A stretch of 64,000 nt of DNA from Primulina eburnea (Eukaryota > Streptophyta > Magnoliopsida > Lamiales > Gesneriaceae): NCBI RefSeq assembly GCF_022965805.1, contig NW_027330912.1:30494-94493 (forward strand). Reading direction: 5' to 3'. The first letter of the stretch is position 1, and the number at the start of each line of letters is the position of its first letter. Under the pieces are notes generated by a model, which was not told the origin of the DNA, did no database searches, and saw only the letters and a list, made by a program, of their open reading frames with translations. Made by a program: the position numbers and the translations under genes. Below are positions 21,814 through 34,103 of the stretch, piece by piece.

Positions 21814-24800
21814 CATTTCTATGGACTTTATTTTGGGGTTGCCAAGTACTAAGAAGGGAGGGATTCTATTTTTGTTGTTGTGGATAGATTCTCTAAGATG
21901 GCACATTTTATAGCTTGTCATAAAACCGATGATGCTTCAAAAATTGCGGATTTGTTCTTTAGAGAAGTCGTTACGTTGCATGGCATGCCTAGGACTATTG
22001 TTTCTGGTCGCGATGTTAAATTCTTGAGTTATTTTTGGAAGACTTTATGGGCTAAACTTGGCACAAAATTTTTGTTTTCTACTACTTGTCATCCTCAAAC
22101 GGATAGACAAACTGAACTTGTCAATACAACTTTGGGAACACTTTTGCGTGCTATTCTTAAAAAGAACTTGGATTGACATTTCTGTGGACTTTATTTTGGG
22201 GTTGCCTAGGACTAAGAAGGGGAGTGATTCTATTTTTGTTGTTGTGGATAGATTCTCTAAGATGGCACATTTTATAGCTTGCCATGAAACCGATGATGTT
22301 CAAACATTGCGGATTTGATCTTAAGAGAAGTCGTTACGTTGCATGGCATGCCTAGGACTATTGTTTCTGGTCGCGGTGTTATATTCTTAAGTTACTTTTG
22401 GAAGACTTTATGGGCTATACTTGGCACAAAATTGTAGTTTTCTACTACTTGTCATCCTCAAACGGATGGAAAAACTGAAGTTGTCAATAGAACTTTGGGA
22501 ACACTTTTGCGTGCTATTCTTCAAAAGAACTTGGATTGACATTTCTATGGACTTTATTTTGGGGTTTCCTAGGACTAAGAATGGGAGGGATTCTATTTTT
22601 ATTGTTGTGGATAGATTCTCTAAGATGGCACATTTTGTAGCTTGTCATAAAACCGATGATGCTTCAAACATTGCGGATTTGTTCTTCAGAGAAGTCGTTA
22701 GGTTGCGTGGCATGCCTAGGACTATTGTTTCTGATCGCGATGTTATATTCTTGAGTTACTTTTGGAAGACTTTATGGGCTAAACTTGACACAAAATTGTT
22801 GTTTTCTACTACTTGTCATCCTCAAACGGATGGACAAACTGAAGTTGTCAACAAAACTTTGGGAACACTTTTGCGTGCTATTCCTAAAAAGAACTTGGAT
22901 TGACATTTCTATGGACTTTATTTTGGGGTTGCCTAGGACTAAGAAGGGGAGGGATTCTATTTTTGTTGTTGTGTATAGATTCTCTAAGATGGCACATTTT
23001 ATAGTTTGTCATTAAACCGATGATGCTTCAAACATTGCGGATTTGTTCTTTAGAGAAGTCGTCACGTTGCATGGAATGCCTAGGACTATTGTTTCTGGTC
23101 GCGATGTTATATTCTTGAGTTACTATTGGAAGAATTTATGGGCTAAACTTGGCACAAAATTGTCGTTTTTCTACTACTTGTCATCCTTAAACGGATGGAC
23201 AAACTGAAGTTGTCAATAGAACTTTGGGAACACTTTTGCGTGCTATTCTTCAAAAGAACTTGGATTGACATTTCTATGGACTTTATTTTGGGGTTGCCTA
23301 GGACTAAGAAGGGGAGGGATTCTATTTTTGTTGTTGTGGATAGATTCTCTAAGATGGCACATTTTATAGCTTGTCATAAAACCGATTATGCTTCAAACAT
23401 TGCGGATTTGTTCTTTAGAGAAGTCGTTAAGTTGCATGGCATGCCTAGGACTATTGTTTTTGGTCGCGATGTTAAATTCTTGAGTTACTTTTGGAATAAT
23501 TTATGGGCTATACTTGGAACAAAATTTTTGTTTGGGAACACTTTTGTGTGCCATTCTTAAAAAGAACTTGGATTGACATTTCTATGGACTTTATTTTGGG
23601 GTTGCCTAGGACTATGAAGGGGAGGGATTCTATTTTTCTTGTTGTGGATAGATTCTCTAAGATGGCACATTTTATAGCTTGTCATAAAACCGATGATGCT
23701 TCAAACATTGCGGATTTGTTCTCTAAAGAAGTCGTTACGTTGCATGGCATGACTAGGACTATTATTTCTGGTCGCGATGTTAAATTCTTGAGTTACTTTT
23801 GGAAGACTTTATGGGCTAAACTTGGCACAAAATTGTTGTTTTCTACTACTTGTCATCCTCAAACGGATGGACAAACTGAAGTTGTCAATAGAAATTTTGG
23901 AACACTTTTGCGTGCTATTCTTAAAAACAACTTGGATTGACATTTCTATGGACTTTATTTTGGGGTTGCCTAGGACTAAGAAGGGGAGGGATTCTATTTT
24001 TGTTGTTGTGGATAGATTCTCTAAGATGGCACATTTTATAGCTTGCCATAAAACCGATTATGGTTCAAACATTGCGGATTTGTTCTTTAGAGAAGTCGTT
24101 AAGTTGCTTAGCATGCCTAGGACTATTGTTTCTGGTCGCGATGTTAAATTCTTGAGTTACATTTGTAAGACTTTATGGGCTAAACTTGGCACAAAATTGT
24201 TGTTTTCTACTACTTGTCATACTCAAACGGATGGACAAACTGAAGTTGTCAATAGAACTTTGGGAACACTTTTGCGTGCCATTTTTAAAAAGAACTTGGA
24301 TTGAAATTTCTATGGACTTTATTTTGGGTTGCCTAGGATTATTTTTGTTGTTGTGGATAGATTCTCTAAGATGGCACATTTTATAGCTTGTCATAAAACC
24401 GATGATGCTTCAAACATTGCGGATTTGTTCTTTAGAGAAGTCGTTAGGTTGCGTGGCATGCCTAATACTATTTTTACTGGTCGCGATGTTAAATTCTTGA
24501 GTTACTTTTGGAAGACTTTATGGGCTAAACTTGGCACAAAATTGTTGTTTTCTACTACTTGTCATCCTCAAACGGATGGACAAACAGAAGTTGTCAATAG
24601 AACTTTGGGAACACTTTTGCGTGTTATTCTTAAAAAGAACTTGGATTGACATTTCTATGGACTTTATTTTGGGGTTGCCTAGGACTGAGAAGGGGAGGGA
24701 TTTTATTTTTGTTGTTGTGGATAGATTATCTAAGATGGCACATTTTATAGCTTGCCATAAAACCGATTATGGTTCAAACATTGCGGATTTGTTCTTTAGA

Positions 24801-24950
24801 GAAGTCGTTAAGTTGCTTGGCATGCCTAGGACTATTATTTCTGGTCGCGATGTTAAATTCTTGAGTTACTTTTGGAAGACTTTATGGGCTAAACTTGGCA
24901 CAAAATTGTTGTTTTCTACTACTTCTCATCCTCAAACGGATGGACAAACT
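21814..24950 (+). repeat. Block Y, copy 4 (offset about 4598 bp from copy 3)
   Basis: It follows copy 3 almost base for base, including the deleted monomer at 23269-23576, the ACATTTGTAAGACT copy and the short GCCTAGGATTATTTTTG copy near 24334. Private changes include TTGTAGTTTTC at about 22434, a stop codon in the integrase frame. Confidence 0.8.
23269..23576 (+). repeat. Internally deleted monomer (308 bp)
   Basis: Same sub-type as 16544 and 18672, in block Y copy 4; private change GTTTTTGGTCGC. Confidence 0.88.
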
Positions 24951-25985
24951 GAAGTTTTCAATAGAACTTTGGGAACACTTTTGCGTGCCATTTTTAAAAA
25001 GAACTTGGATTGACATTTCTATGGACTTTATTTTGGGTTGCCTAGGACTAAGAAGGGGAGGGATTCTATTTTTGTTGTTGTGGATAGATTCTCTAAGATG
25101 GCACATTTTATAGCTTGTCATAAAACCGATGATGCTTGAAACATTGAGGATTTGTTCTTTAGAGAAGTCGTTACGTTGCATGACATGCCTAGGACTATTG
25201 TTTCTGGTCGCGATGTTAAATTCTTGAGTTATTTTTGGAAGACTTTATGGGCTAAACTTGGCACAAAATTGTTGTTTTCTACTACTTGTCATCCTCAAAC
25301 GGATGGACAAACTTAAGTTGTCAATAGAACGTTGGGAACACTTTTGCGTGCCATTCTTAAAAAGAACTTGGATTGACATTTCTATGGACTTTATTTTGGG
25401 GTTGCCTAGTACTAAGAAGGGGAGGGATTCTATTTTTGTTGTTGTGTATAGATTCTCTAAGATGGCACATTTTATAGCTTGTCATAAAACCGATGATGCT
25501 TCAAACATTGCGGATTTGTTCTTTAGAGAAGTCGTTACGTTGCATGGCATGCCTAGGACTATTGTTTCTGGTCGCGATGTTATATTCTTGAGTTACTTTT
25601 GGAAGACTTTATGGGCTATACTTGGCACAAAATTGTTGTTTTCTACTACTTGTCATCCTCCAACGGATGGACAAACTGAAGTTGTCAATAGAACATTGGG
25701 AACACTTTTGCGTGTTATTCTTAAAAAGAACTTGGATTGACATTTCTATGGACTTTATTTTGGAGTTGCCTAGGACTAAGAAGGGGAGGGATTCTATTTT
25801 TGTTGTTGAGGATAGATTCTCTAAGATGACACATTTTGTAGCTTGTCATTAAACCGATTATGCTTCAAACATTACGGATTTGTTCTTTAGAGAAGTCGTT
25901 AGGTTGCGTGGCATGTCTAGGACTATTGTTTCTGGTCACGATGTTAAATTCTTGAGTTACTATTGGAAGAATTTATGGGCTAAAC

Positions 25986-27557
25986 TTGGCACAAAATTGT
26001 CGTTTTCTACTACTTGTCATCCTCAAACGGATGGACAAACTGAAGTTGTCAATAGAACTTTGGGAAAACTTTTGCGTGCTATTCTTAAAAAGAACTTGGA
26101 TTGACATTTCTATGGACTTTATTTTGCGGTTGCCTAGGACTAAGAAGGGGAGGGATTCTATTTTTTTGTTGTGGATAGATTCTCTAAGATGGCACATTTT
26201 ATAGCTTGTCATTAAACCGATGATGCTTCAAACATTGTGGATTTGTTCTTTAGAGAAGTCGTTACGTTGCATGGCATGCCTAGGACTATTTATACTGGTC
26301 GCGATGTTAAATTCTTGAGTTACTTTTGGAAGACTTTATGGGCTAAACTTGGCACAAAATTGTTGTTTTCTACTACATGTCATCCTCAAACGGATGGACA
26401 AACTGAAGTTGTCAATAAAACTTTGGGAAAACTTTTGCGTGCCATTTTTAAAAAGAACTTGGATTGACATTTCTATGGACTTTATTTTGGGGTTGCCTAG
26501 TACTAAGAAAGGGAGGGATTCTATTTTTGTTGTTGTGGATAGATTCTCTAAGATGGCACATTTTATAGCTTGTCATAAAACCGATGATGCTTCAAAAATT
26601 GCGGATTTGTTCTTTAGAGAAGTCGTTACGTTGCATGGCATGCCTAGGACTATTGTTTCTGGTCGCGATGTTAAATTCTTGAGTTATTTTTGGAAGACTT
26701 TATGGGCTAAACTTGGCACAAAATTTTTGTTTTCTACTACTTGTCATCCTCAAACGGATAGACAAACTGAACTTGTCAATACAACTTTGGGAACACTTTT
26801 GCGTGCTATTCTTAAAAAGAACTTGGATTTACATTTCTGTGGACTTTATTTTGGGATTGCCTAGGACTAAGAAGGGGAGTGATTCTATTTTTGTTGTTGT
26901 GGATAGATTCTCTAAGATGGCACATTTTATAGCTTGCCATGAAACCGATGATGTTCAAACATTGCGGATTTGATCTTAAGAGAAGTTGTTATGTTGCATG
27001 GCATGCCTAGGACTATTGTTTCTGGTCGCGGTGTTATATTCTTAAGTTACTTTTGGAAGACTTTATGGGCTATACTTGGCACAAAATTGTAGTTTTCTAC
27101 TACTTGTCATCCTCAAACGGATGGAAAAACTGAAGTTGTCAATAGAACTTTGGGAACACTTTTGCGTGCTATTCTTCAAAAGAACTTGGATTGACATTTC
27201 TATGGACTTTATTTTGGGGTTGCCTAGGACTAAGAATGGGAGGGATTCTATTTTTGTTGTTGTGGATAGATTCTCTAAGATGGCACATTTTGTAGCTTGT
27301 CATAAAACCGATGATGCTTCAAACATTGCGGATTTGTTCTTCAGAGAAGTCGTTAGGTTGCGTGGCTTGCCTAGGACTATTGTTTCTGATCGCGATGTTA
27401 TATTCTTGAGTTACTTTTGGAAGACTTTATGGGCTAAACTTGACACAAAATTGTTGTTTTCTACTACTTGTCATCCTCAAACGGATGGACAAACTGAAGT
27501 TGTCAACAAAACTTTGGAACACTTTTGCGTGCTATTCTTAAAAAGAACTTGGATTGA
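25986..27557 (+). repeat. Block Y, copy 5 (partial; offset 4655 bp from copy 4)
   Basis: It repeats 21332-22900, including TTGTAGTTTTC (about 27087) and the GATGTTCAAAC series. It ends at 27.5 kb, where a one-base loss in ACTTTGGAACAC leads into the near-consensus region. Confidence 0.8.
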
Positions 27558-27771
27558 CATTTCTATGGACTTTATTTTGGGGTTGCCTAGGACTAAGAAG
27601 GGGAGGGATTCTATTTTTGTTGTTGTGGATAGATTCTCTAAGATGGCACATTTTATAGCTTGTCATAAACCGATGATGCTTCAAACATTGCGGATTTGTT
27701 CTTTAGAGAAGTCGTTACGTTGCATGGCATGCCTAGGACTATTGTTTCTGGTCGCGATGTTATATTCTTGA
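27076..27771 (+). pseudogene. Fused integrase-like frame (231 residues)
   Basis: Loss of one G in ACTTTGGAACAC (about 27515) joins one core, which keeps the SDRD second Asp, to the start of the next. A second one-base loss at CATAAACCG (27665) then shifts the frame and ends it. Confidence 0.7.
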
Positions 27772-28284
27772 GTTACTTTTGGAAGACTTTATGGGCTAAA
27801 CTTGGCACAAAATTGTTGTTTTCTACTACTTGTCATCCTCAAACGGATGGACAAACTGAAGTTGTCAATAGAACTTTGGGAACACTTTTGCGTGCTATTC
27901 TTAAAAAGAACTTGGATTGACATTTCTATGGACTTTATTTTGGGGTTGCCTAGGACTAAGAAGGGGAGGGATTCTATTTTTGTTGTTGTGGATAGATTCT
28001 CTAAGATGGCACATTTTATAGCTTGTCATAAAACCGATGATGCTTCAAACATTGCGGATTTGTTCTTTAGAGAAGTCGTTACGTTGCATGGCATGCCTAG
28101 GACTATTGTTTCTGGTCGCGATGTTAAATTCTTGAGTTACTTTTGGAAGACTTTATGGGCTAAACTTGGCACAAAATTGTTGTTTTCTACTACTTGTCAT
28201 CCTCAAACGGATGGACAAACTGAAGTTGTCAATAGAACTTTGGGAACACTTTTGCGTGCTATTCTTAAAAAGAACTTGGATTGA

Positions 28285-28648
28285 CATTTCTATGGACTTT
28301 ATTTTGGGGTTGCCTAGGACTAAGAAGGGGAGGGATTCTATTTTTGTTGTTGTGGATAGATTCTCTAAGATGGCACATTTTATAGCTTGTCATAAAACCG
28401 ATGATGCTTCAAACATTGCGGATTTGTTCTTTAGAGAAGTCGTTAAGTTGCATGGCATGCCTAGGACTATTGTTTCTGGTCGCGATGTTAAATTCTTGAG
28501 TTACTTTTGGAAGACTTTATGGGCTAAACTTGGCACAAAATTGTTGTTTTCTACTACTTGTCATCCTCAAACGGATGGACAAACTGAAGTTGTCAATAGA
28601 ACTTTGGGAACACTTTTGCGTGCTATTCTTAAAAAGAACTTGGATTGA
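28285..28648 (+). repeat. Representative near-consensus 364-bp monomer with integrase landmarks
   Basis: Used as the reference copy. The first catalytic Asp is the GAC at 28295-28297 (SMDF). The second catalytic site, normally the first Asp of SDRD, is GGT at 28478-28480, so Gly replaces Asp. The catalytic Glu is GAA at 28586-28588 (QTE), giving exactly 35 residues between sites two and three as in D-D35-E integrases. The copy ends KKNLD then TGA at 28646-28648. In the frame that gives ISMDF the junction reads [11 protein letters not shown], so the start and end of a monomer are in different frames. The frame across the copy is otherwise open. Confidence 0.92.
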
Positions 28649-29617
28649 CATTTCTATGGACTTTATTTTGGGTTGCCTAGGACTAAGAAGGGGAGGGATT
28701 CTATTTTTGTTGTTGTGGATAGATTCTCTAAGATGGCACATTTTATAGCTTGTCATAAAACCGATGATGCTTCAAACATTGCGGATTTGTTCTTTAGAGA
28801 AGTCGTTAGGTTGCGTGGCATGCCTAGGACTATTGTTTCTGGTCGCGATGTTAAATTCTTGAGTTACTTTGGAAGACTTTATGGGCTAAACTTGGCACAA
28901 AATTGTTGTTTTCTACTACTTGTCATCCTCAAACGGATGGACAAACTGAAGTTGTCAATAGAACTTTGGGAACACTTTTGCGTGCTATTCTTAAAAAGAA
29001 CTTGGATTGACATTTCTATGGACTTTATTTTGGGGTTGCCTAGGACTAGAAGGGGAGGGATTTATTTTTGTTGTTGTGGATAGATTCTCTAAGATGGCAC
29101 ATTTTATAGCTTGTCATAAAACCGATGATGCTTCAAACATTGCGGATTTGTTCTTTAGAGAAGTCGTTAGGTTGCATGGCATGCCTAGGACTATTATTTC
29201 TGGTCGCGATGTTAAATTCTTGAGTTACTTTTGGAAGACTTTATGGGCTAAACTTGGCACAAAATTGTTGTTTTCTACTACTTGTCATCCTCAAACGGAT
29301 GGACAAACTGAAGTTGTCAATAGAACTTTGGGAACACTTTTGCGTGCTATTCTTAAAAAGAACTTGGATTGACATTTCTATGGACTTTATTTTGGGGTTG
29401 CCTAGGACTAAGAAGGGGAGGGATTCTATTTTTGTTGTTGTGGATAGATTCTCTAAGATGGCACATTTTATAGCTTGTCATAAAACCGATGATGCTTCAA
29501 ACATTGCGGATTTGTTCTTTAGAGAAGTCGTTACGTTGCATGGCATGCCTAGGACTATTGTTTCTGGTCGCGATGTTAAATTCTTGAGTTACTTTTGGAA
29601 GACTTTATGGGCTAAAC

Positions 29618-30463
29618 TTGGCACAAAATTGTTGTTTTCTACTACTTGTCATCCTCAAACGGATGGACAAACTGAAGTTGTCAATAGAACTTTGGGAACA
29701 CTTTTGCGTGCCATTCTTAAAAAGAACTTGGATTGACATTTCTATGGACTTTATTTTGGGGTTGCCTAGGACTAAGAAGGGGAGGGATTCTATTTTTGTT
29801 GTTGTGGATAGATTCTCTAAGATGGCACATTTTATAGCTTGTCATAAAACCGATGATGCTTCAAACATTGCGGATTTGTTCTTTAGAGAAGTCGTTACGT
29901 TGCATGGCATGCCTAGGACTATTGTTTCTGGTCGCGATGTTAAATTCTTGAGTTATTTTGGAAGACTTTATGGGCTAAACTTGGCACAAAATTGTTGTTT
30001 TCTACTACTTGTCATCCTCAAACGGATGGACAAACTGAAGTTGTCAATAGAACGTTGGGAACACTTTTGCGTGCCATTCTTAAAAAGAACTTGGATTGAC
30101 ATTTCTATGGACTTTATTTTGGGGTTGCCTAGGACTAAGAAGGGGAGGGATTCTATTTTTGTTGTTGTGGATAGATTCTCTAAGATGGCACATTTTATAG
30201 CTTGTCATAAAACCGATGATGCTTCAAACATTGCGGATTTGTTCTTTAGAGAAGTCGTTACGTTGCATGGCATGCCTAGGACTATTGTTTCTGGTCGCGA
30301 TGTTAAATTCTTGAGTTACTTTTGGAAGACTTTATGGGCTAAACTTGACACAAAATTGTTGTTTTCTACTACTTGTCATCCTCAAACGGATGGACAAACT
30401 GAAGTTGTCAATAGAACTTTGGGAACACTTTTGCGTGCTATTCTTAAAAAGAACTTGGATTGA
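29618..30463 (+). pseudogene. Fused integrase-like frame (281 residues)
   Basis: A one-T loss in TTATTTTGGAAG (about 29953) carries the frame of one monomer into the next, giving one partial and one complete core ending at the junction TGA. The second catalytic site is SGRD in both. Confidence 0.7.
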
Positions 30464-31072
30464 CATTTCTATGGACTTTATTTTGGGGTTGCCTAGGACT
30501 AAGAATGGGAGGGATTCTATTTTTGTTGTTGTGGATAGATTCTCTAAGATGGCACATTTTATAGCTTGTCATAAAACCGATGATGCTTCAAACATTGCGG
30601 ATTTGTTCTTAGAGAAGTCGTTACGTTGCATGGCATGCCTAGGACTATTGTTTCTGGTCGCGATGTTATATTCTTGAGTTACTTTTGGAAGACTTTATGG
30701 GCTAAACTTGGCACAAAATTGTTGTTTTCTACTACTTGTCATCCTCAAACGGATGGACAAACTGAAGTTGTCAATAGAACTTTGGGAACACTTTTGCGTG
30801 CTATTCTTAAAAAGAACTTGGATTGACATTTCTATGGACTTTATTTTGGGGTTGCCTAGGACTAAGAAGGGGAGGGATTCTATTTTTGTTGTTGTGGATA
30901 GATTCTCTAAGATGGCACATTTTATAGCTTGTCATAAAACCGATGATGCTTCAAACATTGCGGATTTGTTCTTTAGAGAAGTCGTTAGGTTGCGTGGCAT
31001 GCCTAGGACTATTGTTTCTGGTCGCGATGTTATAATTCTTGAGTTACTTTTGGAAGACTTTATGGGCTAAAC

Positions 31073-31903
31073 TTGGCACAAAATTGTTGTTTTCTACTAC
31101 TTGTCATCCTCAAACGGATGGACAAACTGAAGTTGTCAATAGAACTTTGGGAACACTTTTGCGTGCTATTCTTAAAAAGAACTTGGATTGACATTTCTAT
31201 GGACTTTATTTTGGGGTTGCCTAGGACTAAGAAGGGGAGGGATTCTATTTTTGTTGTTGTGGATAGATTCTCTAAGATGGCACATTTTATAGCTTGTCAT
31301 AAAACCGATGATGCTTCAAACATTGCGGATTTGTTCTTTAGAGAAGTCGTTAAGTTGCTTGGCATGCCTAGGACTATTATTTCTGGTCGCGATGTTAAAT
31401 TCTTGAGTTACTTTTGGAAGACTTTATGGGCTAAACTTGGCACAAAATTGTTGTTTTCTACTACTTGTCATCCTCAAACGGATGGACAAACTGAAGTTGT
31501 CAATAGAACTTTGGGAACACTTTTGCGTGCCATTTTAAAAAGAACTTGGATTGACATTTCTATGGACTTTATTTTGGGGTTGCCTAGGACTAAGAAGGGG
31601 AGGGATTCTATTTTTGTTGTTGTGGATAGATTCTCTAAGATGGCACATTTTATAGCTTGTCATAAAACCGATGATGCTTCAAACATTGCGGATTTGTTCT
31701 TTAGAGAAGTCGTTAGGTTGCGTGGCATGCCTAGGACTATTGTTTCTGGTCGCGATGTTAAATTCTTGAGTTACTTTTGGAAGACTTTATGGGCTAAACT
31801 TGGCACAAAATTGTTGTTTTCTACTACTTGTCATCCTCAAACGGATGGACAAACTGAAGTTGTCAATAGAACTTTGGGAACACTTTTGCGTGCCTATTCT
31901 TAA
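31073..31903 (+). pseudogene. Fused integrase-like frame with two complete cores (276 residues)
   Basis: A one-T loss in CCATTTTAAAAAG (about 31532) changes KKNLD-stop to [11 protein letters not shown], so two complete cores are read in one frame; an extra T in GCCTATTCTT (31891) ends it. Both cores have SGRD at the second catalytic site, so no active enzyme is expected. Confidence 0.72.
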
Positions 31904-34103
31904 AAAGAACTTGGATTGACATTTCTATGGACTTTATTTTGGGGTTGCCTAGTACTAAGAAGGGGAGGGATTCTATTTTTGTTGTTGTGGATAGATTCTC
32001 TAAGATGGCACATTTTATAGCTTGTCATAAAACCGATGATGCTTCAAACATTGCGGATTTGTTCTTTAGAGAAGTCGTTACGTTGCATGGCATGCCTAGG
32101 ACTATTGTTTCTGGTCGCGATGTTAAATTCTTGAGTTACTTTTGGAAGACTTTATGGGCTAAACTTGGCACAAAATTGTTGTTTTCTACTACTTGTCATC
32201 CTCCAACGGATGGACAAACTGAAGTTGTCAATAGAACGTTGGGAACACTTTTGCGTGCCTATTCTTAAAAAGAACTTGGATTGACATTTCTATGGACTTT
32301 ATTTTGGGGTTGCCTAGTACTAAGAAGGGGAGGGATTCTATTTTTGTTGTTGTGGATAGATTCTCTAAGATGGCACATTTTATAGCTTGTCATAAAACCG
32401 ATGATGCTTCAAACATTGCGGATTTGTTCTTTAGAGAAGTCGTTACGTTGCATGGCATGCCTAGGACTATTGTTTCTGGTCGCGATGTTATATTCTTGAG
32501 TTACTTTTGGAAGACTTTATGGGCTATACTTGGCAAAAAATTGTTGTTTTCTACTACTTGTCATCCTCAAACGGATGGACAAACTGAAGTTGTCAATAGA
32601 ACATTGGGAACACTTTTGCGTGCTATTCTTAAAAAGAACTTGGATTTACATTTCTATGGACTTTATTTTGGGGTTGCCTAGGACTAAGAAGGGGAGGGAT
32701 TCTATTTTTGTTGTTGTGGATAGATTCTCTAAGATGGCACATTTTGTAGCTTGTCATTAAACCGATTATGCTTCAAACATTGCGGATTTGTTCTTTAGAG
32801 AAGTCGTTAGGTTGCGTGGCATGTCTAGGACTATTGTTTCTGGTCGCGATGTTAAATTCTTGAGTTACTTTTGGAAGACTTTATGGGCTAAACTTAAATA
32901 AAATTTTCGTTTTCTACTACTTTTCATCCTCAAACGGATGGAAAAACTGAAGTTGTCAGTAGAACTTTGGGAACACTTTTGCGTGCCATTCTTCAAAAGA
33001 ACTTGGATTGACATTTCTATGGACTTTATTTTGGGGTTGGCTAGGACTAAGAATGGGAGGGATTCTATTTTTGTTGTTGTGGATAGATTCTCTAAGATGG
33101 CACATTTTATAGCTTGTCATAAAACCGATGATGCTTCAAACATTGCGGATTTGTTCTTAAGAGAAGTCGTTACGTTGCATGGCATGCCTAGGACTATTGT
33201 TTCTGGTCGCGATGTTATATTCTTAAGTTACTTTTGGAAGACTTTATGGGCTAAACTTAAATAAAATTTTCGTTTTCTACTACTTGTCATCCTCAAACGG
33301 ATGGAAAAACTGAAGTTGTAAATAGAACTTTGGGAACACTTTTGCGTGCTATTCTTCAAAAGAACTTGGATTGACATTTCTATGGACTTTATTTTGGGGT
33401 TGGCTAGGACTAAGAATGGGAGGGATTATATTTTTGTTGTTGTGGATAGATTCTCTAAGATGGCACATTTTGTAGCTTGTCATAAAACCGATGATGCTTC
33501 AAACATTGCGGATTTGTTCTTTAGAGAAGTCGTTAGGTTGCATGGCATGCCTAGGACTATTGTTTCTGGTCGCGATGTTATATTCTTGAGTTACTTTTGG
33601 AAGACTTTATGGGCTATACTTGGCACAAAATTGTTGTTTTCTACTACTTGTCATCCTCAAACGGATGGACAAACTGAAGTTGTCAATAGAACATTGGGAA
33701 CACTTTTGCGTGCTATTCTTAAAAAGAACTTGGATTGACATTTCTATGGACTTTATTTTGGAGTTGCCTAGGACTAAGAAGGGGAGGGATTCTATTTTTG
33801 TTGTTGTGGATAGATTCTCTAAGATGGCACAGTTTTATAGCTTGTCATAAAACCGATGATGCTTCAAACATTGCGGATTTGTTCTTTAGAGAAGTCGTTA
33901 CGTTGCATGGCATGCCTAGGACTATTGTTTCTGGTCGCGATGTTAAATTCTTGAGTTACTTTTGGAAGACTTTATGGGCTAAACTTGGCACAAAATTGTT
34001 GTTTTCTACTACTTGTCATCCTCAAACGGATGGACAAACTGAAGTTGTCAATAGAACGTTGGGAACACTTTTGCGTGCCATTCTTAAAAAGAACTTGGAT
34101 TGA

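Larger units (their letters stand above)
27558..33900 (+). repeat. Near-consensus monomers with frequent single-base indels
   Basis: About 17 monomers that come closest to the overall consensus and to each other. Single-base gains or losses are unusually frequent: CATAAACCG (27665), TTACTTTGGAAG (about 28866), GGACTAGAAGG and GGGATTTATTT (about 29041-29070), TTATTTTGGAAG (about 29953), TTCTTAGAGAAG (about 30606), TTATAATTC (about 31031), CCATTTTAAAAAG (about 31532), GCCTATTCTT (31891 and 32257) and CACAGTTTTAT (about 33829). Several of these fuse the integrase frame of neighbouring copies. Either true recent copies or unpolished assembly would look like this. Confidence 0.8.
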
